Made by a program: the position numbers and the translations under genes. Of a stretch of 16,796 nucleotides of DNA, positions 7,586 to 13,313 are shown one piece after another (position 1 is the first letter of the stretch; each line of letters begins with the position of its first letter). Source of the DNA: Thermoplasmatota archaeon (GTDB lineage Archaea > Thermoplasmatota > Thermoplasmata > RBG-16-68-12 > JAJISG01). Location of the stretch: the NCBI GenBank assembly GCA_022848785.1, contig JAJISK010000008.1, positions 1-16,796 on the forward strand, given 5' to 3'. The notes under the pieces are model-generated. The model saw only the letters and a list, made by a program, of their open reading frames with translations. It was not told the origin of the DNA and ran no database searches.

Positions 7586-7592
7586 TTTTAAT
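7586..7592 (+). promoter_or_regulatory. TATA box for the OB-fold protein gene
   Basis: TTTTAAT lies about 30 bp before ATG 7619 and just upstream of the divergent TTATAA box at 7555. No Shine-Dalgarno sequence is seen, so a leaderless or very short-leader message is likely. Confidence 0.5.
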
Positions 7593-7618
7593 CGCGACTG
7601 CCCATAGGCGGCCCGCCC

Positions 7619-7912
7619 ATGAAGATCAAGGACCTACGGCCCCGCAATAAGGTGGATACCATCGACCTCGTCATCGTCGAGAAGGGGGAGCCTCGTAACT
7701 ACACCAGCCGGGAGGGCGCGACCGGACGGGTCGTCGACGCCACCGGCCGAGACGACGACGGGGACACGGTGACCGTTTCTCTCTGGGACGAGGACATCGA
7801 TCGGGTGAATCCGAACAGCAAGATTCGGATTGTCAACGGCTGGGCCAGCGAATGGCAGGGCAACCTGCAGCTAAGCGCCGGCCGGTACGGCAAGCTCGAG
7901 GTTTTAGAGTAG
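7619..7912 (+). CDS. Single OB-fold ssDNA-binding protein, archaeal RPA/SSB-like
   Basis: A 97-aa protein that is one OB fold. It starts MKIKDLRPRNKVDTIDLVIV, continues GEPRNYTSREGATGRVVDAT, GDTVTVSLWDEDIDRV, then SKIRIVNGWASEWQGNLQLS and GRYGKLEVLE. The order TGRVVDATG...VTVSLWDED...IRIVNGWASEWQGNLQLSAG is characteristic of archaeal RPA-like OB domains, with aromatic residues (Y, W, W, Y) available for stacking on ssDNA. Such small stand-alone proteins act in replication and repair, or as partners of larger RPA. Its stop lies inside the end of the convergent membrane-protein gene (9-bp overlap). Family is confident; the exact process is not known. Confidence 0.9.
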   Translation: MKIKDLRPRNKVDTIDLVIVEKGEPRNYTSREGATGRVVDATGRDDDGDTVTVSLWDEDIDRVNPNSKIRIVNGWASEWQGNLQLSAGRYGKLEVLE

Positions 7913-8467
7913 GGCCCCCACCGCCGTCAAGGCGATGAGGGGGGCCATGAACATCGTGAAATCGTCGTCGATCCAGCGCAGACGCGGGTACTCCGCGGCG
8001 ATGGCCACGACGGCGGCGATGAGGGCCAGGGCCATCACCGCGGGAAAGCGGAAGGGTGCAAGCAGCGAAAGGCCTGCGGCGGCGAGAGCGAGGTAGGCGA
8101 CGAGGGGAACCCAAGGGTAGCCGCCTCGCCGTCGCGTGAGGGCGCTGAGGGGGTCGATCCAGGCCATGCCGAACATCGCCACGACGACGAAGGCTGGGGG
8201 GAACAGAACAACGCCCAGGAAGAGGCCCGTGCCCCCCCAGAAGTAGGCCGAGATCTGGCCGCGTTCGTATTCCCGAATGCCCAGGATTTCGAGGCGGCCC
8301 AGGAGGCGGAGGAGTTCGACGACAAGGGTGACGAGCCAGAGGATGGCCGCCACGAGGAGCTTGGGCACCCCAATTCCCAGATCGTCGGGGAACAGATAGT
8401 ACGCAAGAAAGACGGGGGAGGCGATATGAATGGCCCGCCGGAGCACGGGCCCCTCTTCCCACTCCAT
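7904..8467 (-). CDS. Polytopic membrane protein, dolichol/polyprenol kinase (VTE5/DGK1)-like
   Basis: A 187-aa protein with about six hydrophobic helices (around 12-26, 31-55, 72-100, 118-135, 139-156, 167-187). Its layout fits the CTP-dependent lipid kinase family (Sec59, Dgk1, VTE5): RRAIHIAS at the start of helix 1, an E-L-L-R-L-L-G-R-L-E-I-L-G cytoplasmic loop, YFWGGTGLFLGVVLFPP, AWIDPLSA, and a C-terminal IDDDFTMFMAPL like the family's DDN...P motif. Members phosphorylate polyprenol, diacylglycerol or phytol in the membrane. The substrate is not known here; archaeal dolichol is an inference. ATG 8467 is preferred over 8572 because a TATA-like box (8491-8497) lies 27 bp upstream. Confidence 0.65.
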   Translation of the reverse strand: MEWEEGPVLRRAIHIASPVFLAYYLFPDDLGIGVPKLLVAAILWLVTLVVELLRLLGRLEILGIREYERGQISAYFWGGTGLFLGVVLFPPAFVVVAMFGMAWIDPLSALTRRRGGYPWVPLVAYLALAAAGLSLLAPFRFPAVMALALIAAVVAIAAEYPRLRWIDDDFTMFMAPLIALTAVGALL

Positions 8468-8490
8468 TTCGACCCGTATGCGGACGCCCG

Positions 8491-8497
8491 AACATAA
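8491..8497 (-). promoter_or_regulatory. TATA-like box for the polyprenol-kinase-like gene
   Basis: TTATGTT on the minus strand, centred 27 bp before ATG 8467, supports a leaderless start there and rules against the longer reading frame. Confidence 0.45.
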
Positions 8498-8539
8498 GGG
8501 CTCGGAGTCCCGTGTCCATCCCGAGGGCGCCGACCGGCC

Positions 8540-8546
8540 TTTTATA
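8540..8546 (+). promoter_or_regulatory. TATA box for the isoaspartyl peptidase gene
   Basis: TTTTATA is centred 28 bp before ATG 8571. The longer reading frame from 8430 would include this box, so 8571 is the likely leaderless start. Confidence 0.6.
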
Positions 8547-8570
8547 CGGCCACCTGGTCCCTCGGCCGAC

Positions 8571-9407
8571 ATGGCGGTTTTGGTCGTGCATTGCGGGGCC
8601 CACTCGACCGAGGAGGTCCTAGATGGCGCGGAGCGAGCCTTGGCCGCCGGCCTTCAGGTCCTGCGGCAGGGAGGCGACGCGCTCGATGCCGTCCTGCGGG
8701 CGGTCACGGTCCTCGAGGATGATCAAAGGATGAACGCCGGGACCGGATCCCACCTCAATCTCGCGGGGGAGGTCGAGATGGACGCCTCCGTCATGGATTC
8801 CCGCGGGCAGGCCGGCGCCGTAGGCGCGTTGTCTGGGGTCAAGAACCCGGTTCTCGTCGCAAGGGAGGTCATGCGCAGCCCCCATCTCTTTCTTGCAGGG
8901 GAAGGGGCCGTCCGATTTGCCCGTGAGACGGGATTCCCGGAATACGACGCAACCACCTCCCGCGCCAGACGGGAGCTGGAGCGGGTCAGGGCGAAGCAAC
9001 GATCGGCCCTCGGGGGATCGGAGGCGTCCGAGAAGCCCGATCCGGGGGACACCGTCGGTGCCGCGGCCCGGGATGAGAGCGGATACATGGCCGCCGCAAA
9101 CTCCACGGGCGGCATCTCCCTCCAGCTCCCTGGCAGGGTGGGGGACACCCCAGTGATCGGAGCCGGCATTTACGCGGGACCCGCAGGGGCCGTCGCGGCA
9201 ACGGGGATCGGCGAGGAGATTATCCGGGCTGTGCTTTCGAAGCAAGTCTACGATCGGTTGCTAGAGGGGAAGGACCCCCAGATGGCTTGCGATGAAGGGG
9301 TCGGTCAGTTTCCCTCAGGGATACCGGTGGGACTCATTGCCGTAGCCTCCTCCGGGTTCGGAGCCGCCGCGAACACCCGCATGGCCTGGCGGTCTGGCTC
9401 GGCCTAG
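8571..9407 (+). CDS. Isoaspartyl peptidase/L-asparaginase (plant-type, Ntn hydrolase)
   Basis: A 278-aa autoprocessing hydrolase that removes beta-aspartyl (isoaspartyl) residues from peptides or hydrolyses asparagine. Family marks are LEDDQRMNAGTGSHLNLAGE, VEMDASVMD and KNPVLVAREVM. The cleavage site GDTVGAAARD has the expected nucleophile T161, which becomes the new N-terminus of the beta subunit, followed by NSTGG and GRVGDTPVIGAGIYAGPAGA, then ATGIGE (substrate site). One departure: the usual HGG(A/G)G loop near the N-terminus reads HCGAHS here (residues 7-12). The C-terminus is somewhat short. ATG 8571 is chosen from the TATA position. Confidence 0.9.
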   Translation: MAVLVVHCGAHSTEEVLDGAERALAAGLQVLRQGGDALDAVLRAVTVLEDDQRMNAGTGSHLNLAGEVEMDASVMDSRGQAGAVGALSGVKNPVLVAREVMRSPHLFLAGEGAVRFARETGFPEYDATTSRARRELERVRAKQRSALGGSEASEKPDPGDTVGAAARDESGYMAAANSTGGISLQLPGRVGDTPVIGAGIYAGPAGAVAATGIGEEIIRAVLSKQVYDRLLEGKDPQMACDEGVGQFPSGIPVGLIAVASSGFGAAANTRMAWRSGSA

Positions 9408-9549
9408 CCTTCGGACGCATTCGGAGGAGTCTCACGTGCATCCAGTGCGAGCCGTTGGCGATGGCCACGTTTGACTGTAACACGTTGTCATACATTGTAC
9501 ACATCTCCTTTATCCGAACCCGGGTCTTGGGAATCCTGGGGTATGGACT
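9408..9549. promoter_or_regulatory. AT-richer intergenic region upstream of third winged-helix gene
   Basis: The part from about 9468 to 9515 is visibly richer in A and T than its surroundings and contains similar elements TGTAACACG and TGTACACAT, then TTTAT at 9509-9513, a TATA-like box about 40 bp before the TTG start at 9550. It may hold an operator for the winged-helix protein (inference). No RNA gene recognised. Confidence 0.35.
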
Positions 9550-9855
9550 TTGGCGGAAAGTAACGGACTCACCGACCGTATGTTGCGAGATCTCAATCTC
9601 CTCAGAAGGCACGTCAGCCTTCTTCAGACTGTGGAAGAGCACCAGCCAATTGGCATCATTCGTCTATCGGAACTGCTGGGCTATCCCCAACACAAGGTGC
9701 GCTACACCTTGCGTGTCCTTGAGCAGGAAGGCCTCATCCGACCCTCCCAGGAAGGGGCCCGTGCCACGGCCAAGACCAATGGGTTCCGGCGGGAGCTCAA
9801 GTCCCTCTTGGGCGAGATGCGGCAGACCGTGGATAATCTCTCGGCCTCCCTCTGA
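9550..9855 (+). CDS. Small winged helix-turn-helix protein
   Basis: A 101-aa protein. Residues 11-30 form a helix (MLRDLNLLRRHVSLLQTVEE); 33-50 and 52-66 form the HTH (IGIIRLSELLGYPQHKVRYT, then LRVLEQEGLIRPSQEGA as helix 3 plus wing). The tail RRELKSLLGEMRQTVDNLSA is an amphipathic helix that could mediate dimerisation. IRLSELLGYPQHKVRYTLRV followed by LEQEGLI is the typical archaeal small-regulator pattern. The TTG at 9550 is the only in-frame start before the conserved part, apart from ATG 9580; which one is used is uncertain. The ATG at 9543 is out of frame and stops at once. Function unknown; likely transcription regulator. Confidence 0.7.
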   Translation: MAESNGLTDRMLRDLNLLRRHVSLLQTVEEHQPIGIIRLSELLGYPQHKVRYTLRVLEQEGLIRPSQEGARATAKTNGFRRELKSLLGEMRQTVDNLSASL

Positions 9856-9871
9856 AACCGGGGAGCCAATC

Positions 9872-9876
9872 TTTTT
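9872..9876 (+). promoter_or_regulatory. TATA-like T-run for tRNA-Asn
   Basis: TTTTT is centred 30 bp before the first base of the tRNA-Asn gene, the expected distance for an archaeal tRNA promoter. Confidence 0.35.
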
Positions 9877-9903
9877 GAGGCTCATCGGGCATGGGTCGGC
9901 CGG

Positions 9904-9989
9904 GCCGCGGTAGCTTAGTCTGGTAGAGCCCTCGGCTGTTAACCTCGGCAGACACCGAGTGGTCACCGGTTCGAATCCGGTCCGCGGCG
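9904..9989 (+). tRNA. tRNA-Asn (anticodon GUU) with a 12-nt intron
   Basis: Acceptor GCCGCGG (9904-9910) pairs with CCGCGGC (9982-9988), discriminator G. The D-stem is GCTT/GAGC. The anticodon stem CTCGG (9931-9935) pairs with CCGAG (9955-9959). The T-arm is ACCGG-TTCGAAT-CCGGT. Between the anticodon strands are 19 nt instead of 7. Removing ACCTCGGCAGAC (9942-9953) leaves the perfect loop CTGTTAA with anticodon GTT. The cut lies at the canonical 37/38 position. CUGU (32-35) pairs with GCAG of the intron, flanked by 3-nt bulges UAA and ACA, cut after the second base in each: a standard bulge-helix-bulge. CCA is not encoded. Confidence 0.95.
9942..9953 (+). other. tRNA-Asn intron, 12 nt, canonical position 37/38
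   Basis: ACCTCGGCAGAC interrupts the anticodon loop after A37. It provides one strand of the 4-bp central helix (GCAG with exon CUGU, one U-G pair), leaving almost no intron-internal hairpin. Such introns are removed by the archaeal tRNA splicing endonuclease. Confidence 0.88.
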
Positions 9990-10020
9990 TTCCGGATGCC
10001 ACAGGCCGCAGCGTTGCATC

Positions 10021-10027
10021 TTTAAGA
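10021..10027 (+). promoter_or_regulatory. TATA box for tRNA-Met
   Basis: TTTAAGA is centred 30 bp before the first base of the second tRNA, so the two tRNAs can be transcribed separately although only 64 bp apart. Confidence 0.5.
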
Positions 10028-10053
10028 TGTCTCGCGCTCATCCCAAGACGGGT

Positions 10054-10146
10054 GGGCCCGTAGCTTAGCCTGGCCAGAGCGCCTGGCTCATAACCAGGCG
10101 GTCGCTGGTTCAAAAGGGACGCCCCTTGGAAATCCGGCCGGGCCCA
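10054..10146 (+). tRNA. tRNA-Met (anticodon CAU, elongator-like) with an 18-nt T-loop intron
   Basis: Acceptor GGGCCCG (10054-10060) pairs with CGGGCCC (10139-10145), discriminator A. The D-stem is GCTT/GAGC. The anticodon arm is CCTGG-CTCATAA-CCAGG (10082-10098), uninterrupted. The variable loop is CGGTC. The T-stem GCTGG (10104-10108) pairs with CCGGC (10134-10138). The T-loop is 25 nt instead of 7: removing 10115-10132 restores TTCAAAT exactly. The anticodon stem lacks the three G-C pairs of initiator tRNA, so this is elongator tRNA-Met or, less likely, tRNA-Ile2 whose CAU is modified. A scan that ignores non-canonical introns would miss it or call it a pseudogene. Confidence 0.92.
10115..10132 (+). 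other. tRNA-Met intron, 18 nt, non-canonical position 59/60 (T-loop)
   Basis: AGGGACGCCCCTTGGAAA lies between A59 and U60. Exon UUCA (54-57) pairs with UGGA of the intron (one U-G pair), flanked by 3-nt bulges AAA and AAU, cut after the second base of each. GGG and CCC inside form a small hairpin. This is a proper bulge-helix-bulge at a position known from other archaeal tRNAs but not the usual one. Confidence 0.88.
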
Positions 10147-10294
10147 TCCTCCCCCGAGTCGAGCTCCGCCTCGGGTCCTTTGGCTTATCCGCCCCTCCAG
10201 ATTCCTCCCGCGAGCCCGAGAGGCGTCGGGCACGTCTCCGCGTGATAATCATCCTTGCTACAGTTAAGAGGGGCAGGGTCCTAGCAAGCACGTC
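10147..10294 (+). other. Intergenic region between tRNA-Met and the helicase, with two hairpins
   Basis: CCCGAG (10153-10158) can pair with CTCGGG (10170-10175), and GCCCGA (10214-10219) with TCGGGC (10226-10231). TTAAGA at 10264-10269, centred 28 bp before the GTG at 10295, is the likely helicase TATA box. The first hairpin could be part of tRNA transcript termination. No C/D or H/ACA RNA was recognised. Confidence 0.4.
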
Positions 10295-13036
10295 GTGGCG
10301 CTCGCCGAGGACCCTCGCATCGAAGAGGCCCTGGAAGAGCTGGGAATCAAGGAGCTCACGGCGCCGCAGGTCGAGGCGGCTCCCTCCATTCGGGCGGGCC
10401 GGCACGTTCTTTTGATCGCGCCCACGGGCATCGGCAAGACCGAAGCCGTGATGATCCCCATCCTGGAGGCCCTCCTCGCCGACAGGCCGCCCCGGATTGG
10501 GTGCCTTTACATCACGCCCCTCCGGGCCCTGAACCGTGACATGCTTCGTCGGATGGAGTTCTTCGGCGAGTACCTGGGAATCGACGTGGCCGTGCGTCAT
10601 GGGGACACCTCCAAGGCGGAACGGACCCGGCAGAGCCGCTCCCCGCCCGAGATCCTGATCACGACCCCCGAAACGCTGCAGATCATGTTTACCGGACGCC
10701 GTCTGCGGGAACATCTCCGCCAAGTGCGGTGGGTGGTCGTGGACGAGATTCACGAGCTGGCGGGGGACGAGCGCGGGGCCCAGCTGGCAGTGGCGCTCGA
10801 GCGCCTGGATCGCCTGTCGGAGCGGGGCTTCCAGCGGATCGGGCTCTCCGCGACCGTAGGGAGTCCGGAGCGGGTCGGCCGATTTCTCGGGGGGGTCGGC
10901 CGGGAGGTCGAAGTCGTCGACGTCCGCACCGCGAAGGAGATGGAGCTTGGCGTAGAGCTTCCGCCCATCGGGGCCGAGGAGGAGGCGCTGGCAGAGCAGC
11001 TCACGATTGGACGCCGACAAGCCGCGGCCCTTCGGCGAACGCGCTCTCTTTTCGAGGCGCATCGAAGCACGCTCTTCTTCGTCAACTCCCGCGACGCCGC
11101 AGAGTTCCTCTCCTCCCGATTTCGTCAGTGGGAGGAGGATTTGCCCGTGGGCGTCCACCACGGCTCCCTCTCGAAGCAGGCCCGCGTCGAGGCGGAGGAG
11201 CGTTTCAAGGCGGAGACCTTGAAGGCGCTGATCAGCACGTCTTCCATGGAGCTCGGCATCGATGTCGGCGCCACGGACTTGGTTCTCCAGTACAACTCGC
11301 CCCGCCAGGTCACCCGGCTGGTGCAGCGGGTCGGACGTTCGGGACACGGCGTGGGCCGTGTATCCAAGGGGATCCTGGTGGCCTCCAACGAGGAAGATCT
11401 TGTCGAGTCTGCGGTCATCGCTCGCCTCGGGGCCGCCGAAGAACTCGAGGCGTACGAGGTTCGAGAGAACCCCCTGAACGTCCTGGCCAACCAAGTGGCG
11501 GCCCACCTCCTGACCGAGGGGCGGGGAGACGCCCGGGGGTTCTACGAGTTGGTGCGGGGAGCCGATCCATTCCGGAATCTCCCATGGGCGGACTTTGAGG
11601 GGGTCCTCAGGCAGCTCACGGATCTCCGGGTGATTCGGTACCGTGACCCCTCCTTCTACAAGGCGTTCCAGACCCTCACGTACTTCTACGAAAACATTTC
11701 CATGATTCCGGACGAGACGAACTACCGCGTCCAGGATGTCTCGAGCCGCCACTATGTCGGGACCTTGGACGAGGCCTTCGTCGCGGGGCAGCTCCACGTG
11801 GGGACCCCTTTCATCATGAAGGGCCAGTCCTGGCAGGTCATCGAGATCGGGGAGGACGGCATCATGGTCCATTCGGCGAAGGAGATGGGAGGCATCCCGA
11901 GCTGGGTGGGGGAGGAGATTCCCGTTCCCTTCGAGGTGGCACAGGAGGTCGGCCGGTTGCGCGGGGAGGGGTCCCTGGAAGGCTATCCCGTCAACGAGGA
12001 GGGGAAGCGCGCCTTCGCGACCTACATCCGCCGACAGGCCCCGGAACTCGTCCCGACAGACCGGCTGCTCACGGTGGAGCAAGGCGAGGAGCTCGTGGTC
12101 GTGAACGCCGCGTTCGGGAGCAAGGTGAACGAGACCCTGGGCCACCTCCTCTCGGCGCTCCTCTCGGCCCGCCTCGGCCAGTCGATCGGAATGCGGACCG
12201 ATCCCTACCGGGTCCTGCTTCAGGTCCCCGCAAAGGTCCGCGCCCAGGACGTCGCGGACGTCCTCCGCGGCATCGATCCCGACACCGTGGAGGCAACGCT
12301 TCGGATCTCCCTCCGTCAATCCTCCCTCATCCGGTGGGTCTTCGTCCAGGTCGCCAAGAAGTTCGGGGCGATGCGGCGGGAGATCAACTACCGGAACGTG
12401 AACGTGGGCCGTGTCATGAAGGCATTCGACGACTCGCCTCTGATGGAGGAGGTCCTCGAGAAGCTCATCTGGGAGCACCTGGACCTACGACGGACGGAGG
12501 AGGTGATCCGTGGCATTCACGAGGGATCCCTTCGCCTCGAGGTCGGACCCCTGTCGCGAATCGGCCGACTCGGCGCAGAACGGGCCCTCGAACTCCTCCT
12601 CCCGCCCCGCCCCGATCATCACACCTTGAGGCTGCTCAAGAAACGGTTGGAGGGCCAGCGCACGCTCCTGGTGTGCCTCTCCTGCAAGCGCAGCCGCACG
12701 GAGAAGGTCGGGGGGGTCTCGGAGCCCGTTACGTGCCCGTCCTGCGACTCCGTCATGCAGGCGGCCCTCCGGCCGTGGCAGCGGGACAAGGCGGCCCTCC
12801 TGCGCAAGGCGAAGCCGACGGCGGAGGAGAAGAGGGAGATCAAGCGCCTGTACACGAACGCGAGTCTGGTCATGGCCCACGGCCGCAAGGCCGTGACGGC
12901 CCTCGTGGCCCGCGGGGTGGGTCCCGATGTGGCGGGCCGAATCCTACGGGGCTACCATCACGACGAGGACGAGTTCCTCCACGAGATCTTGGAGGCCGAG
13001 ATCAACTACGCCCGCACGAAGCGCTTCTGGGACTAG
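10295..13036 (+). CDS. Lhr-family superfamily 2 ATP-dependent helicase
   Basis: A 913-aa protein. The Q-motif-like ELTAPQVEAAPSIRAG precedes Walker A APTGIGKT (42-49). DEIH (motif II) is at 150-153, followed by a SAT motif in GLSATVGSP. Domain 2 has FFVNSRDAAEFLSSRF, then STSSMELGIDVGATDLVLQY and QRVGRSGHGVG (motif VI). After the two RecA domains come the Lhr winged-helix/beta-bundle region (about 390-720). Near the C-terminus two CXXC pairs (C794/C797 and C814/C817) make a probable zinc ribbon. Lhr proteins translocate 3'-5' on nucleic acid and act in repair or RNA metabolism. GTG 10295 is supported by the TATA spacing. Its TAG stop interlocks with that of the convergent gene in CTAG. Confidence 0.94.
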   Translation: MALAEDPRIEEALEELGIKELTAPQVEAAPSIRAGRHVLLIAPTGIGKTEAVMIPILEALLADRPPRIGCLYITPLRALNRDMLRRMEFFGEYLGIDVAVRHGDTSKAERTRQSRSPPEILITTPETLQIMFTGRRLREHLRQVRWVVVDEIHELAGDERGAQLAVALERLDRLSERGFQRIGLSATVGSPERVGRFLGGVGREVEVVDVRTAKEMELGVELPPIGAEEEALAEQLTIGRRQAAALRRTRSLFEAHRSTLFFVNSRDAAEFLSSRFRQWEEDLPVGVHHGSLSKQARVEAEERFKAETLKALISTSSMELGIDVGATDLVLQYNSPRQVTRLVQRVGRSGHGVGRVSKGILVASNEEDLVESAVIARLGAAEELEAYEVRENPLNVLANQVAAHLLTEGRGDARGFYELVRGADPFRNLPWADFEGVLRQLTDLRVIRYRDPSFYKAFQTLTYFYENISMIPDETNYRVQDVSSRHYVGTLDEAFVAGQLHVGTPFIMKGQSWQVIEIGEDGIMVHSAKEMGGIPSWVGEEIPVPFEVAQEVGRLRGEGSLEGYPVNEEGKRAFATYIRRQAPELVPTDRLLTVEQGEELVVVNAAFGSKVNETLGHLLSALLSARLGQSIGMRTDPYRVLLQVPAKVRAQDVADVLRGIDPDTVEATLRISLRQSSLIRWVFVQVAKKFGAMRREINYRNVNVGRVMKAFDDSPLMEEVLEKLIWEHLDLRRTEEVIRGIHEGSLRLEVGPLSRIGRLGAERALELLLPPRPDHHTLRLLKKRLEGQRTLLVCLSCKRSRTEKVGGVSEPVTCPSCDSVMQAALRPWQRDKAALLRKAKPTAEEKREIKRLYTNASLVMAHGRKAVTALVARGVGPDVAGRILRGYHHDEDEFLHEILEAEINYARTKRFWD

Positions 13037-13272
13037 ATGGGCCCCTCCTCGTTGAGGGTCTCAATCTTGAAGAGGACACTCATCCCGCGAAGGGCGGCCT
13101 GGACCCGATCGGCCAGCCAGAGGGCGTCCTCCACCTTCGCGCTCCGGTCCCAGCGATAGATGAAATCGTAGTTGCCCTTGGTCGGCTCAAAGCCCAGGGA
13201 TTGGAGGGTGGTTGCGACCTCGGAGGGGCGCGCGCCTTCGGTGGAAAATGTGACCGTGAGGTAACTCTCCAT
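13033..13272 (-). CDS. Small conserved-looking protein of unknown function, 79 aa
   Basis: The product starts MESYLTVTFSTEGARPSEVA, continues TTLQSLGFEPTKGNYDFIYR, then a helix (KVEDALWLADRVQAALRG) and ends in MSVLFKIETLNEEGPI. The alternating strand-helix-strand-helix-strand pattern suggests a small alpha/beta (ferredoxin-like) fold. I recognise no named family and do not assign a function. ATG 13272 is preferred over 13338 because a TTTATT box (13301-13306) lies about 31 bp upstream and the longer reading would run into rlmE. It follows rlmE by 41 bp on the same strand and shares its stop CTAG with the helicase. Confidence 0.78.
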   Translation of the reverse strand: MESYLTVTFSTEGARPSEVATTLQSLGFEPTKGNYDFIYRWDRSAKVEDALWLADRVQAALRGMSVLFKIETLNEEGPI

Positions 13273-13300
13273 GGGCGAAAACACAAACCTGAGCTCGCGT

Positions 13301-13306
13301 AATAAA
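13301..13306 (-). promoter_or_regulatory. TATA-like box for the 79-aa gene
   Basis: TTTATT on the minus strand lies between the rlmE stop and ATG 13272, so the small gene can be transcribed apart from rlmE. Confidence 0.45.
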
Positions 13307-13313
13307 GGTTCGG

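Noticed and set aside
10054..10146. tRNA-Met as a pseudogene disrupted by an 18-bp insertion
   Set aside because: The insertion is removable at a single point that restores the exact consensus T-loop and has correct bulge-helix-bulge geometry; a random insertion would not.
10088..12478. 796-codon open frame on the minus strand
   Set aside because: It lies opposite the Lhr helicase, whose motifs are unmistakable, and its translation is low-complexity and rich in R, L, G and D without domains. Long antisense frames are expected in high-GC coding DNA.
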